A DNA stretch of 64,000 nucleotides from Reclinomonas americana ATCC 50394. Its lineage: Eukaryota; Jakobida; Jakobea; Jakobida. The notes beneath the pieces were generated by a model. It was not told where the DNA came from. It saw only the letters and a list, made by a program, of their open reading frames with translations, and ran no database searches. The position numbers and the translations under genes are program-made. Positions 46,001 through 56,146 of the stretch are shown here, in pieces. The DNA lies in the NCBI GenBank assembly GCA_048213135.1, contig PS015097.1, positions 10,679-74,678 on the forward strand, in the 5' to 3' direction. Positions within the stretch are counted from its first letter, which is position 1. Each line of letters starts with the position of its first letter.

Positions 46001-47077
46001 GAGGGAGAGAGCGAGTGACGAACCAGGCCCAGGGATCTCGTCGCCATGTGCGTCCTTGTAGCGGCCGGAGATGGTGGCGGCGGGACCCTTGCCAACAGTG
46101 GAGGACGCTTGATACTGCAGACGCAGTCAGTGTGACAACAAGGCGAGCGAGAGAGAAACATGGAGGGAGAGAGAGAGAGAGAGAGTACGGTATTGTGTGA
46201 CAAGACGCAACGGCGCCAGGTCCAGGAGCTGTGTCTGTGTGCTTGGCCTCGTGGCGGCCAGAGATGCTGAAACTCGGCACCCCCGAGCCAATCGGTTGCT
46301 CGACTGCGTACTGGCCTGGACCCACATCGATAGCATCTTGCTTGAGATTGGTGCGCACCTGCGAGGAACGGTCAGCAATCATGCTACGCGGTGACAACAG
46401 CGAGGTCGTCGGCACACACGAAACTCCCATGGAATAGGCCGGCGCACGAGAACGTGTTGGCGACACATCGACGCCGTAGTTGCCGGGTCCGGGAGTCAAA
46501 TCCTTTGACCTGTGTGACATCGTTCCCCTTAGTATGTGTGACATGCACACACGGCACAGAGGAGAGCACACGCACTTGGCCTCGTGTCGACCAGAGATGG
46601 AGTGGGCGGGTCCACCGAGACTGCCCTTGGCGGTGACGTCGTATGCACCCGGTCCCGGAATGGTGCCTGCCTCATTGCCGTGATCGTTGTGACGGCCCTG
46701 CGTGCGCGACACGGCAAGTGAGCACGAATGAATCACCATGCACAGCTACTGGCTGGTTAAGGGTGCGTACCAAAAGCGTGAATGCGGGTCCCGTGTTGCC
46801 CGCTTGCACCTGCGCCACACCGTGTCAGCAGAGAAGTCGCACAAACCAATCCTAGTATGAGCGCACGCACCGAGTAAGCACCAGGTCCGACGCCGTGATC
46901 GAGATCCTTGGGCTGGTGACGACCACTCATGGACCACGCCGGCTGGTTGGTGGCGGTGGATACCGGCTGCTTGCCCACACCTCCAATCGCCGAGTATGCT
47001 CCTGTGCGTGATGTCAGCAGACGGAAAACCCAACGTAGAGAAAGAGTGAGCGAGATGTGTGCACGACTACAGCGGTC

Positions 47078-47113
<36 letters not shown>

Positions 47114-48993
47114 ATCTCTGCGACTGTGCACTTTACGGGCGCAATAGTGAGTGAAGTGTACGCGAACGGGGCTGTTGACGAACCTGGCCCGGGGCTCTCA
47201 CTCGGCCTGTCGGACGACTGGCGACCGGAAAGCGTAACCTTTGGACCGCTGCCAATGGTCGACGGTGCTTGGTACTGCCAAACATGACTGGATGAGGAGG
47301 GCGAACGGCTCACGCTAAATCATGGGAGTCAAGCGACTCACCGTTCCAGGTCCGGGCGAGACAGCCGCCTTGGAGGGCGAATGCCGGCCGGAGATGGAGA
47401 ACTGCGGAGCGCCCTCGCCAATCGACGAGCGCACATCGTACTGTCCCGGAGCCGTGGGATTGGTTGGCATTTCCGACGACCCGCGACCCTGTATCCCACC
47501 ACGAAAGTCAGCCAGCAGTCACCACACGGTGAAACAAACAAAGAATGACTGGCAGACCGAAAGCGTGTACGCTGGAGACTTGGGGCGCACGGCACCAACA
47601 TCGACCGCATAGTTTCCCGGTCCAGGAGTCAGATCCTTCGAGCTGTGAACTCGTCATGAGTTTTTTGATCAACAAGTACGCCATGTGGCAGGGAACGCAC
47701 TGTTGATCGTGTCGACCGGCGATCGTTGGCGCTGGCGACTTGCCAATGGTAGACGGCGGCACGTAGGCGCCAGGTCCCGGTGTCTCGTCCGTGTGCTGGT
47801 GATCATGTCGGGCGGATATCGAAAACGCTGGTGCTGCATGACCCACCACTGCGGCCTTGCCAGACACCTACACAAAGAACAGTGAGACAAGGAGGTCGGT
47901 GTGGAGCGAGAAAACACAAGAGGGACCTCGTAGCTGCCGGGCCCGGCACCCAAAGCCTCTGCACAGCGGGTGAACAGTGAGCAACTCGATGCAGGAGAGG
48001 AAAGGGGAGAGGAAACGCACCCTGGTGAGTTGGGTGGCGCCCAGCAATGCTCCACTTGGGGTTCTCGCCAATGTACGACTTTTCCGCGTACGCGCCGGGC
48101 GCGGGAGTCTGCGAGACAAGCGTGGAGCGCAGAGTGGGTCTCTTGCATGGGAAGCGCGGATCACGGGACTGCTTCTCTCCCAGAAACAATAACACGCCTC
48201 TCTCACTTGCCGTACTCTGCGTGCCTCTCGCAGAGACGACTGTGCAGTCTGCAAGAAACTCGAAGACATGTTCTCTACTTCTCCATGCTGTCCACTATCC
48301 ACGACTCCTCTGTCTCCGTGCTTTGTGTGCGTGCGTGTGTGCGAGCGAGCGAGTGTCACCTCTCGCAAGAAACAAGAAGACGTGTTCTCTCCTTTTCCAT
48401 GCCGTTCACGACTCCTCCTCTCTCGCTCATTCTCTCTCTCTCTCTCTGTGTGTGTGTAAGAGAGAGAGTGTGTGTCACCTCTCTGTGCAGTGTGCAGGAA
48501 ACACGAACATCTCGTTCTCTTGCAGTGCTATCTACGACTCCTCTGTCTCTTTCCCTCTCCACTCCAAGTGTCACGCATCGACGCACAACGCACCTCCAGT
48601 TGATCTGCACAGCGCGCACACGCAGTGAACACAGTGAGCAGAGTGAGGTGAGAGGAGGAGAGGAAAACGCCGACCCCGACTGACCTCGTGAAGCCGCCAG
48701 AGGACGACCATCGGTGGCCTTGGCCGGCTGCAGAGGGCCGACAAACACCGAGTTGCCGCCGGTGGACTTGCCAGCGGAAGTCGGGCGCTGAGAGAGAGAA
48801 GAGCGATGAAAGTGAAGGGGGAGAGAGAGTCGGTAACGCATGTCAGTTGGTTTGTTGCATGACCGTGCTTGGTGTGTGCGTGCGTGTGTGTTGGTGTGTG
48901 TTGGTGTGCGTGTGTGCATGCGTGGAGAAGTGCAATGGGATGTATGTGTGGGATAGTATCGGAGGGGAGGGTGGCACGCCTCACCGCTGACAT
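42508..48993 (-). CDS. Very long shippo/STPGR-repeat protein (CIMAP/ODF3-like)
   Basis: The whole gene is built of exons of about 20-40 codons carrying the unit (T)PGPGxY...G.P.(Y/F)SI(S/A)GR, for example TPGPGAYSAPTSPGAPAYSI, APGPGAYDSSGRALSGAPAF and TPGPGAYVPPSTIGKSPAPT. I count roughly 35 units from about 48100 down to 42540. Most shippo proteins have fewer than ten. Proteins of this family are microtubule inner or axoneme-associated proteins. ATG 48993 (MSA/RPTSAGKSTGG) is my best start, and the stop is TAA at 42508. Introns at 44232-44299 and 46115-46211 begin GTTGCGT. A (GGT)n run (about 42454-42486) lies just past the stop. Confidence 0.88.
48225..48590. repeat. Imperfect tandem repeat, about 120-130 nt unit, three copies
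   Basis: Inside an intron of the shippo-repeat gene. Copies start near 48228, 48352 and 48473. Shared words are GCAAGAAAC, GAAGACxTGTTCTCT, CCATGC.GT.CAC, CACGACTCCTCTGTCTC and a terminal GT/GA microsatellite ending TGTCACCTCT. Confidence 0.75.
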
Positions 48994-49243
48994 TGCGTGA
49001 AATTGGATGACGAAACGGCGCCAATTCGACCGACTGGCCAATGGAATCTGAATTCCTCGAGGCAGGTGCGGGGTCACTGTGGCGTGGACGTTGGCCGGAC
49101 CGGGTTGTACGTGACCTTTTACGTGCAGATCCGAGCTTTCCGGTACGAATTCCTTGCCAGGAAACTGAATGCTTCGATATCGCAGGGTGTCACGGCGAAT
49201 GAGGCCGGCTGGCAATCATCGGGATTTCCAGTTTGCAGGTGGT
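48994..49243. other. Upstream region of the shippo-repeat gene; no supported CDS
   Basis: A minus-strand open frame here (LPAGLIRRDTLRYRSIQFPG and onwards) opens directly after a stop and lacks an ATG. It could be 5' UTR or an unplaced exon of the shippo-repeat gene. Confidence 0.4.
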
Positions 49244-50300
49244 TCAAATCGGCTGATGGAGGGAAGCTTGGACTTGTTCTAGGTGTGCTGCTTGCTTTGC
49301 CCGGTTTCGAATTCTACGGCACTGGCAAACAATCGCAGCGAGGACTGGAAGTGCGGACATTGCTGAGCGACTGCGAAAGTGCATGGAATCCACAGTCTTC
49401 ACGCTCGACTTGCTGAAGCTTCGACACAAGCTGCTGCTGTCAAGATTCGTGCTTGTGGCTGATCCAAGAGCAGCGTGCATGTGGCCGGCCATTGGTTGAG
49501 GCATTGATGTGCAGCAAACGCTGAGCAGCTCACAGAAGCGCGTCGAATCCACTGTCACACAAGCTAACTTTGCTGCCGTCAAGATCGGTGCTTGTGCAGC
49601 AGCAACGGCACGTGGCCACGTTCTCCATTGTCGAGACCGCAGACTGCAGCTGCGTCACGTGGTCAGCGCGCTGGAGAGCGTCAGTGCAGCATACAAGGGG
49701 AAGTGGTTGCGAGGAATGAGAATGGAGCAGGCTTCACTCCACACTTAAATGTGCAACAACCGACAGCACGACAGCGCGTAGATCTTGCCGAACTTTGCCG
49801 CCAGCTCATCGTCATCCACATCGAGCTCTGCGGCACACAGTAAGAGAGAGAGAGAGCGCTCTCGGAAAAACATCATCTCGGCTTCCCTCCTCACCTGCCA
49901 ACGTGGACATGACACACGGCTCCGGCGGCGCTGGTATGCCCGGGAAGTGTCGCCCAACAGCTGCTCCATCGCCAGAATCAGCCAGGAAGCAAACAAGCAA
50001 GAGAGGAGCAACACAAGGTGCGCGCACCATGCGGGTGAAACTCGCCCACACACGTCATCAAGTCACCGCGCGACTTTAGCGCGTTGCCGGCTGCCTCGAG
50101 GAACGTCCGGACAGTCGCGTGGTAGTCGTCAGAGTCGAGATACCCTTTCACTGCGTCACCCACTGTCAACGAAGGGCAATGAGAATGACATCATCGCGTG
50201 GACAACTCGTCGTTATCTATGCATCTCTCTCTTTCTCTCTCCTTGATGAGCAGCTCCTGTAGTGCTGCACCAAAGAGGAGAGTGAGCAGGGGCCCGCGTG
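49244..50300 (-). CDS. Possible small LisH-like gene
   Basis: On the minus strand, VGDAVKGYLDSDDYHATVRT and TFLEAAGNALKSR (50168-50075) have the spacing of a LisH motif. They splice in frame to VGRHFPGIPAPPEP and then to ELDVDDDELAAKFGKIYAL, which runs to a stop near 49745. Further short open stretches (HVTQLQSAVSTMENVA, LPVLAAIVCQCRRIR ... LEQVQASLHQPI, stop 49244) could be extra exons. An upstream exon QELLIKE near 50250 is out of phase with GT-AG boundaries. Start and end are unresolved. Confidence 0.4.
49355..49645. repeat. Degenerate tandem duplication, about 145 nt, two copies
   Basis: Copies at about 49358-49500 and 49515-49640 share GCTGAGC, a GAATCCAC.GTC word, ACACAAGCT, TGCTG.CGTCAAGAT, GTGCTTGTG and GTGGCC..., with indels of several bases between them. 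Neither strand keeps one frame through both copies. Confidence 0.6.
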
Positions 50301-50413
50301 CGCGCAACTGTGTGAATGTGAAATGGAGTGTCGATGGACGGACGCAAGCCGAATCACCACTTTGTTAACTCGCTGGAGGCGCGCGTTCCCCTTCACCCCT
50401 CTCCCCAGCCAAC

Positions 50414-53191
50414 ATGTCCAAGTGTGAGTGACGTGCGCACACATGTGTCTCTCTCACTGTTTGCGCGCGTGTGCGTCTGTGAAAGCGCATCATGCAAACC
50501 CCTCTGCTGTTGTCTTTTGTGTGTGCGTTTCTTGCTTGTCGTACACACGCACGCTTTTCTTGCGCAAGTTTCTCCGTCGTGCCGGGGCTGTGCGTGCTCC
50601 CTCGTGTGCGTGCACCGTGTGTGCGTGTGTGCGTGTGTGAGTCGGCTCCGCACATGGGGGACATGTCCGTGTGTGTTGGCGCGCGAATTTGTGTGCCTCG
50701 TTTGCGTCCGTCGCCCTCCGCTCTCCCCGCCTCTTTCTCTCCCGCTGTCTATGTCGCTTCTCCGTTCACCTGTTGCATTTCTCACGCACCGGTGTGCGTG
50801 CTTTTCGGTGTGTGTTTGTGTTTTGTGTGCGCGCGCACTCGGTGCATTTCTCCACCATGGCGCGTGCCCCGCTCTCTTTCTTTTCCGCCGTCTTCTCCGC
50901 ACACACACACGCAGTGCAGTAGTTGTGCATGTGTGTCGCGCTGCTTCGTGGCGTGCATGGCTTGCGAGGAGAGAGCGCACATTTTTTTTGCCGCGCGACT
51001 TGTCTTCAATTTCGTTGACTTTTCCTCTTCTCCTCCCTCGATGCAGCACGATTCTTGGAGGCGGTGCGCCCCTTCATGTTCCTCGTTGCGTACCTATGCC
51101 CTGACATGCTGGTGGTTGTGTTGTTTCCCCCCATCACATTCTCATAATGTGTGCATTCATGCAACAGGTGCCCGAGGTGCCGAAGCCTCCGACCACTGCC
51201 CGCATCGACATCAAGGAGAAGATGCTGTGGACACTCGGAGGTCTGCTCCCTCACCTTTCAGCGAGTGGCGGTTGTTGTATCTGTGCTCACCTTTTTGTGC
51301 CAGTGCTCGCCATTTTCCTGGTGTGCTGCCAAGTACCGCTCTTCGGCGTCACGTTGCGTCGTCGTCGTCGTCGTCGCCGGTTGCTCGTGTTTGTTTTTCG
51401 CTCACGTGCGCATCTCCCACTCAGTGCCGCCGAGAGCTCGGATCCGTTCTACTGGATGCGTGTGATTTTGGTGCGTCTTGATTCCCTCGACACCCACCTT
51501 TACGATTGTCACTCATTTCTCCTTGTCTTGCAGGCTTCCAATCGGTGATTTACCGCACCTTTTTGCCGCTCGCCATCCCTCACCATGTGCTCACTCTTTT
51601 CCTTCTCTCTACTCTCTCAGTGGTACTCTGATGGAGCTCGGTGCGTGCCTGTTCAATCTTCATGTGTTTCTTGCATGCATAATCGGTCGCTCACTTTCCC
51701 CTCGCACACCAGGTATCTCGCCGATTGTGACCTCGGGTCTGATCATGCAGGTGCGTGTCGCATTCTCCTCCACTCTTCTCCTTACATATCCTGACTTGCA
51801 TTCGCCTGCGTAGCTGCTGGCTGGCGCCCGCATCATCGATGTGGACCAGAGCGTCAAGGAGGACCGTGCCCTGTTCAACGGTGCCCAGAAGCTCTTCTCG
51901 ATGCTGATGACTCTGATTGAGGCCATTGCGTACGTGTTCTCGGGCATGTACGGCCCCGTCAGCGAGATTGGTCTGTGGATTGCTCTGGCCCTGGTCATCC
52001 AGCTCACCGTGGCCGGCGTGATTTGCATTCTGCTCGTTGCGTCACCCGTGCCTATTCCCCAAGCTGCTGCTCGTCGCACTGATTCCTCTCTCCCCCCTCC
52101 TCTTCCTTTCCGCCCCACAGGACGAGCTGCTCCAGAAGGGCTACGGCCTCGGCTCGGGCATCTCGCTCTTCATCGCCACCAACATTTGCGAGACCATTGT
52201 GTGGAAGTCGTTCTCGCCGACGACCCTCAACATTGGCCGCGGCACTGAGTTCGAGGGCGCCGTGATTGCCCTGTTCCACCTGCTGATCACCAAGGCCGAC
52301 AAGACCCGTGCGCTGCGCGAGGCCTTCTACCGCCAGAACATGCCGAACTTGACCAACCTGCTGGCCACCGTGCTCGTCTTTGCCGTCGTCATCTACTTCC
52401 AGGGCTTCAAGTACAACCTAAGCTTGGCGTCTGCTGGGTGAGTGTGCATTCCCCACAGTAGGTTGTGTGTGTGTGAGAGAGACTCACTCACTTTTGTGCA
52501 CTTCCATCTCACAGGAGTAACCAGAAGCAACAGTATCCAATCAAACTATTCTACACCAGCAACATTCCAATCATTTTGCAGACGGCCCTGGTGTCGAACC
52601 TGTACTTTGTGTCTCAGGTGCTGTACCGCCGCTTCTCCGGCAACATTCTGATCAACATGCTCGGCAAGTGGGAGGAGCCCGAGTACGGCCAGGGCCAGTC
52701 GATCCCAGTCGGCGGCCTCGCCTACTACCTGTCGCCGCCGAGCACCATCACCGACATTCTCGCCGATCCCTTCCACACGGTGGTCTACGTGGCGTTTGTG
52801 CTGACGGCTTGCGCCCTGTTCTCCCGTGCTTGGATTGAGGTGTCCGGCAACTCGGTGCGCGACGTGGCCAAGCAGCTCGATGACCAGAAGGTGTGTGCAC
52901 TCCTCCTCGCACAACACGGCGGAGACACAGTTTACTCACAAAGTACATTCTCCCTCCCTTCCTCTGTTGCAGATGTTCATCTCTGGCTTCCGACCGGACA
53001 GCACCCGCAAGCAGCTGAAGAAGTACATCCCGATTGCTGCCTCGTTTGGCGGCATGTGCATTGGCGCTCTGACCATCATGGCCGATTTCCTCGGCGCGAT
53101 TGGCTCCGGCACTGGTATCCTTCTCGCCGTCACCATCATCTACCAGTACTACGAGGCACTGGAGAAGGAGCAGGAGAAGATTATCGGATAA
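50414..53191 (+). CDS. SEC61A: Sec61 translocon alpha subunit
   Basis: The ER protein-conducting channel. The product matches eukaryotic Sec61 alpha throughout: [133 protein letters not shown] and [20 protein letters not shown]. Ten transmembrane helices are expected. Exon 1 is only 10 coding bases (50414-50423) before a 623-nt GT-rich intron. Exons 51534-51544 (11 nt), 51621-51640 (20 nt) and 51713-51750 (38 nt) are micro-exons. Introns at 51085, 51353 and 52036 begin GTTGCGT, all frame-fixed. The last cytosolic loop and tail are somewhat shorter than in animals. Confidence 0.96.
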
Positions 53192-53584
53192 GCGATTCTT
53201 CAAGAGGCGGCGCACCACGTGGCATGTGACGTGGCTGCTGTCTGTGGGAGGCGACCGAGGAGATGAGACGAGTGGGAGGCTGACGAGGGATGCAATGTGG
53301 CGCGCGTGTGCGTTTTCTGTGCACCGCGCTCCGCGCCTCTCTTTTTAGATGGCCAACCTCGTTTTCTTTTCTTCTTTTTCGTTTCTCGGGGGCAGTGGTT
53401 TGTGTGTGCGTGTTGGGTGAGTGCGAGTGAGAGCGTTGCGGTATCCTGCGTGATAAAACAACAACAACAACAACAAGTAAAACAGTGAGACAAAAATCTA
53501 CTTCAGCACGAGCAAACAACAAAGGTCTTTGTACAGCGTTTATAAACAATAATACTCATTAGGGGGTGGTTGGTCGGCGAGCTG
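53192..53584. other. Convergent spacer, no gene
   Basis: Between the stops of Sec61 alpha (+) and the voltage-sensor protein (-). It contains an (ACA)n run at about 53458-53476 and ACAATAATA near 53545. No coding frame is supported. Confidence 0.65.
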
Positions 53585-55250
53585 TCACCGCGCGTCGAGT
53601 GACAGTTCCTCGTCTTCGGAGTCGGTCAGGTCCAGTGAGAACTGACCGTCGGGGTCGCGGAAGCGGTGGAGCTGACCACGCAGCGGTTTCGCTGCGGACG
53701 AGGTGGCACCGGATCGCGATGGCTGCGGGAAAAAGTACGTGTTGCCACTCGGTGGCGACGATGCGGCGACAATCGCCGCCCCCACTGCCGCCGTGTCGGG
53801 GGACGGGCGGTGAGGATCAGTGGGCCAACGCCGAGAGGCTGCTGCCGCCGCCGGCGACGTGTCAGAGTCGTTGTCGGCTTCGTGTGCGCGCAATTCATCG
53901 TCATCATTATTACCACCAGCACCAGCACCACCACCACCACCACCACGTTTCGCGTTACCACCTCTACTCTCCACATCGCCGCGGCCAGCATCCGTGAAAT
54001 GGTCATACCTCTTCTTCTTGCCACTGCCGTCTTCCTCCTCTGCATCGCCTTCTTCACCACCGCCGTCGTCTTCGCCGTCGTCGTCGTCGTCGTCGCCGAC
54101 TTCTTCGTCGCCACCAAACGGACGACCGGCGGCTCTGTCAAGTGCCGCCGCAGCTCGTCGTCGCCGTCGCCGGCTCTTGTCTTGTGGTCGCAACTTTCTC
54201 GGCACACGTTTCGGTGGGCGGGCGGCCATCAAGGCGTCGGCCTCAAACTTCACACGTCGGTTTCCGCGCTCGCTTCCGGTTGCCAGTTCGTCGCCGACGG
54301 CGCCTGCGTCCTGCCCAGCGTCATCGAGGCGACGTCGGTGACTGATGAGAACGCTTCCAGGGAAACGCGAAGACCCACCACCAGCACCGCCACCCGCGGG
54401 ATCCAGCAAATCCGCCTCGTCGCCATCGTCGCCCTCGCCGCCATCATCATCCTCGTCGTCATCTTCGTCGCCGCTGCCACCGTCCAAATCGAGCAGATCC
54501 ACATCCTGATGCCGCGCGCGTGTGCGATACTGGTTCCAGATAATGATGAAGCGCGCAAACTGCACCGAGTAGCGCACAGCCATGGCCACACCCTCAATCA
54601 CCTCCTCGGCTGTGTCTGCCGCCGTGTTCTTGCCCGAATGCAGCGCATATGTCAGCAGCGCAAACACACACACCGCCGCCAACACCATGTCAAAAATGTG
54701 ACACCAACTCTGGAAGAAATGCTAAGGGAGGGAGTGTGTGTAAGTGCGGCAGGTGGGACAGGAGGAGTGCGATGGCGCACGCACCCTCCCCGTGTACCAC
54801 AGCTTCCATGCGACCTCGAGGACGAGGGCGACCGTCACAATGAATTCGAGCACCACATACCACGGTTGCAGCGATTTGCCAATGGTGGCCAGCGACTGTC
54901 ATATAACGAATTTGAGCCACATGCCACAGCGACACACCATGACTCTTCCACTCACCCACACAATGAGAAAGACATTGATGAGGGCCACAGCCAGCAGAAA
55001 CACACCAAACACCGGCGACACGTGACAGTGTGTCAGGCGGCTGCCCAGCGTCACCGTCGATATGGATGTCGGTGATCGCGCTGCGCACGCGCACAGGAGG
55101 TGAGGGGGCAGAAAGGGAGGGAGGGAGGGAGAGAGAGAGAGGAGGGAGGAGCAGGAGAGAAGGAATGCAAATGCAAACAAAGTAACGAGTTGTTGAACTA
55201 CGAAGCAAATACTCTCTCCTTTCAATCTTCACATATGCAGATGTACTCAT
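53585..55250 (-). CDS. Voltage-sensor-domain-only membrane protein with acidic/basic tail
   Basis: Four exons join in frame from MSTSAYVKIERREYLL. Helices are S1 VFGVFLLAVALINVFLIVW and S2 WYVVLEFIVTVALVLEVAWK (Glu and Lys at the positions typical of voltage-sensor S2). S3 is FQSWCHIFDMVLAAVCVFAL (the W..FD signature of S3), and S4 is GVAMAVRYSVQFARFIIIWN. No pore helices follow. Instead there is a disordered tail of about 300 residues with Asp/Glu, Arg and Gly runs ending DSEDEELSLDAR. S4 has only two arginines seven residues apart, so strong voltage sensing is doubtful. Closest in layout are VSD-only proteins such as Hv1 or TMEM266. Assignment is by motif only. Confidence 0.7.
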
Positions 55251-55254
55251 AAGC

Positions 55255-55720
55255 TCTTCCTGCACCACTAGCATGTCCAGCAGAGCACATCGCACACGCA
55301 CAAACGTGACTTCGAGATGTGCAAATCTGTTGTACAACGATGCCTCACTGCTTTCTCTCTCTGCACAAAATGCACTATACACGCACGAGCTCAGCAGTTC
55401 TGTGGCACACCCAGCAGAGCACACACGTTACATGCACACAAACGAAGCACTTTCAAGATGCGCAAATCCGTTGTTGTGCAACAAAGCCGACAAAAGCTCT
55501 CTCTGCTCTCCTTTCTTTCTACACATAATGTATGTGATGCACTGTACACACAAGAGCTCCACTCGCGCCACTCAGCAACAGCAAGGCATGCACACACACA
55601 AAAGTGAGGCACTTTCGACTCAGAAAAAATAGTGCAACTCACACACTCTTTCTTTCTACCCCCAATCTTCACACACGCGCATACACTTGCTTCGTCTCTG
55701 CCACACACCCATTCGCAAAA
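55255..55720. repeat. Imperfect tandem repeat, about 150 nt unit, three copies
   Basis: Copies near 55258, 55405 and 55575 in the divergent upstream region between the voltage-sensor gene and the TPR gene. Shared words are AGCA(GAGCA)CA, CACAAACG, GA.CACTTTC.AGATGCGCAAATC.GTTGT, CTCTCT..TTTCTTTCTACAC and ACACAAGAGCTC. Short frames across it (SSCVYSA, CALL) recur because of the repeat. Confidence 0.65.
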
Positions 55721-56146
55721 CACAAAAGCGCGCGCCAAGTCAAAAGTCACTTCCACCGTCCATCGGGCCCACCGGCGCCCGACGAACGGACCGGTGCGTT
55801 GACCACTTTGGGTGTTTGTTTGCGGCGAGGTGTGTGTGTGTCAGAGGGTGTGCGTGTGAGAGAGTGCGTGTTCGCGTGTGACAACGAGAAGCACAAAAGA
55901 AAAGAAGTGCACTTTTCTCTCTATATTTTCCGCGGGCGCTTGCCCGACATCGCCCGCCGACTGTTGCTCGTTTTTTTTTCGGCGTTTCTCTCTTTACCTT
56001 GCTCTGTGCGTCACTCTGCCCGTGTGTCTCACCAAGTCGATAACCAAGGGGAAAAACAAAGAAAGTCACTCACTTTTATGACAGTCGTTGTCGTTGTTTC
56101 TCTCTTCACACACAGTGCAAAGGAGCCGGCGGCCTCTCGGGTGGTC
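55721..56146. promoter_or_regulatory. Upstream region of the TPR gene
   Basis: No supported exon. It contains GT/GA microsatellite (55835-55880) and T-rich stretches (55965-55985). It probably holds the promoter and 5' UTR of the gene starting at 56147. Confidence 0.4.

Noticed and set aside
49225-49262. GGTTCAAATC resembling a tRNA B box
   Set aside because: No pairing T-stem, no A box at a suitable distance and no acceptor stem.
49509-49748. 79-codon + strand frame (MQQTLSSSQKRVEST...)
   Set aside because: It lies in a degenerate repeat, its partner copy is in another frame, and there are no adjoining exons that splice to it convincingly.
53666-55075. 469-codon + strand frame
   Set aside because: Antisense of the charged tail of the voltage-sensor protein, which has in-frame splicing and clear transmembrane helices on the other strand.
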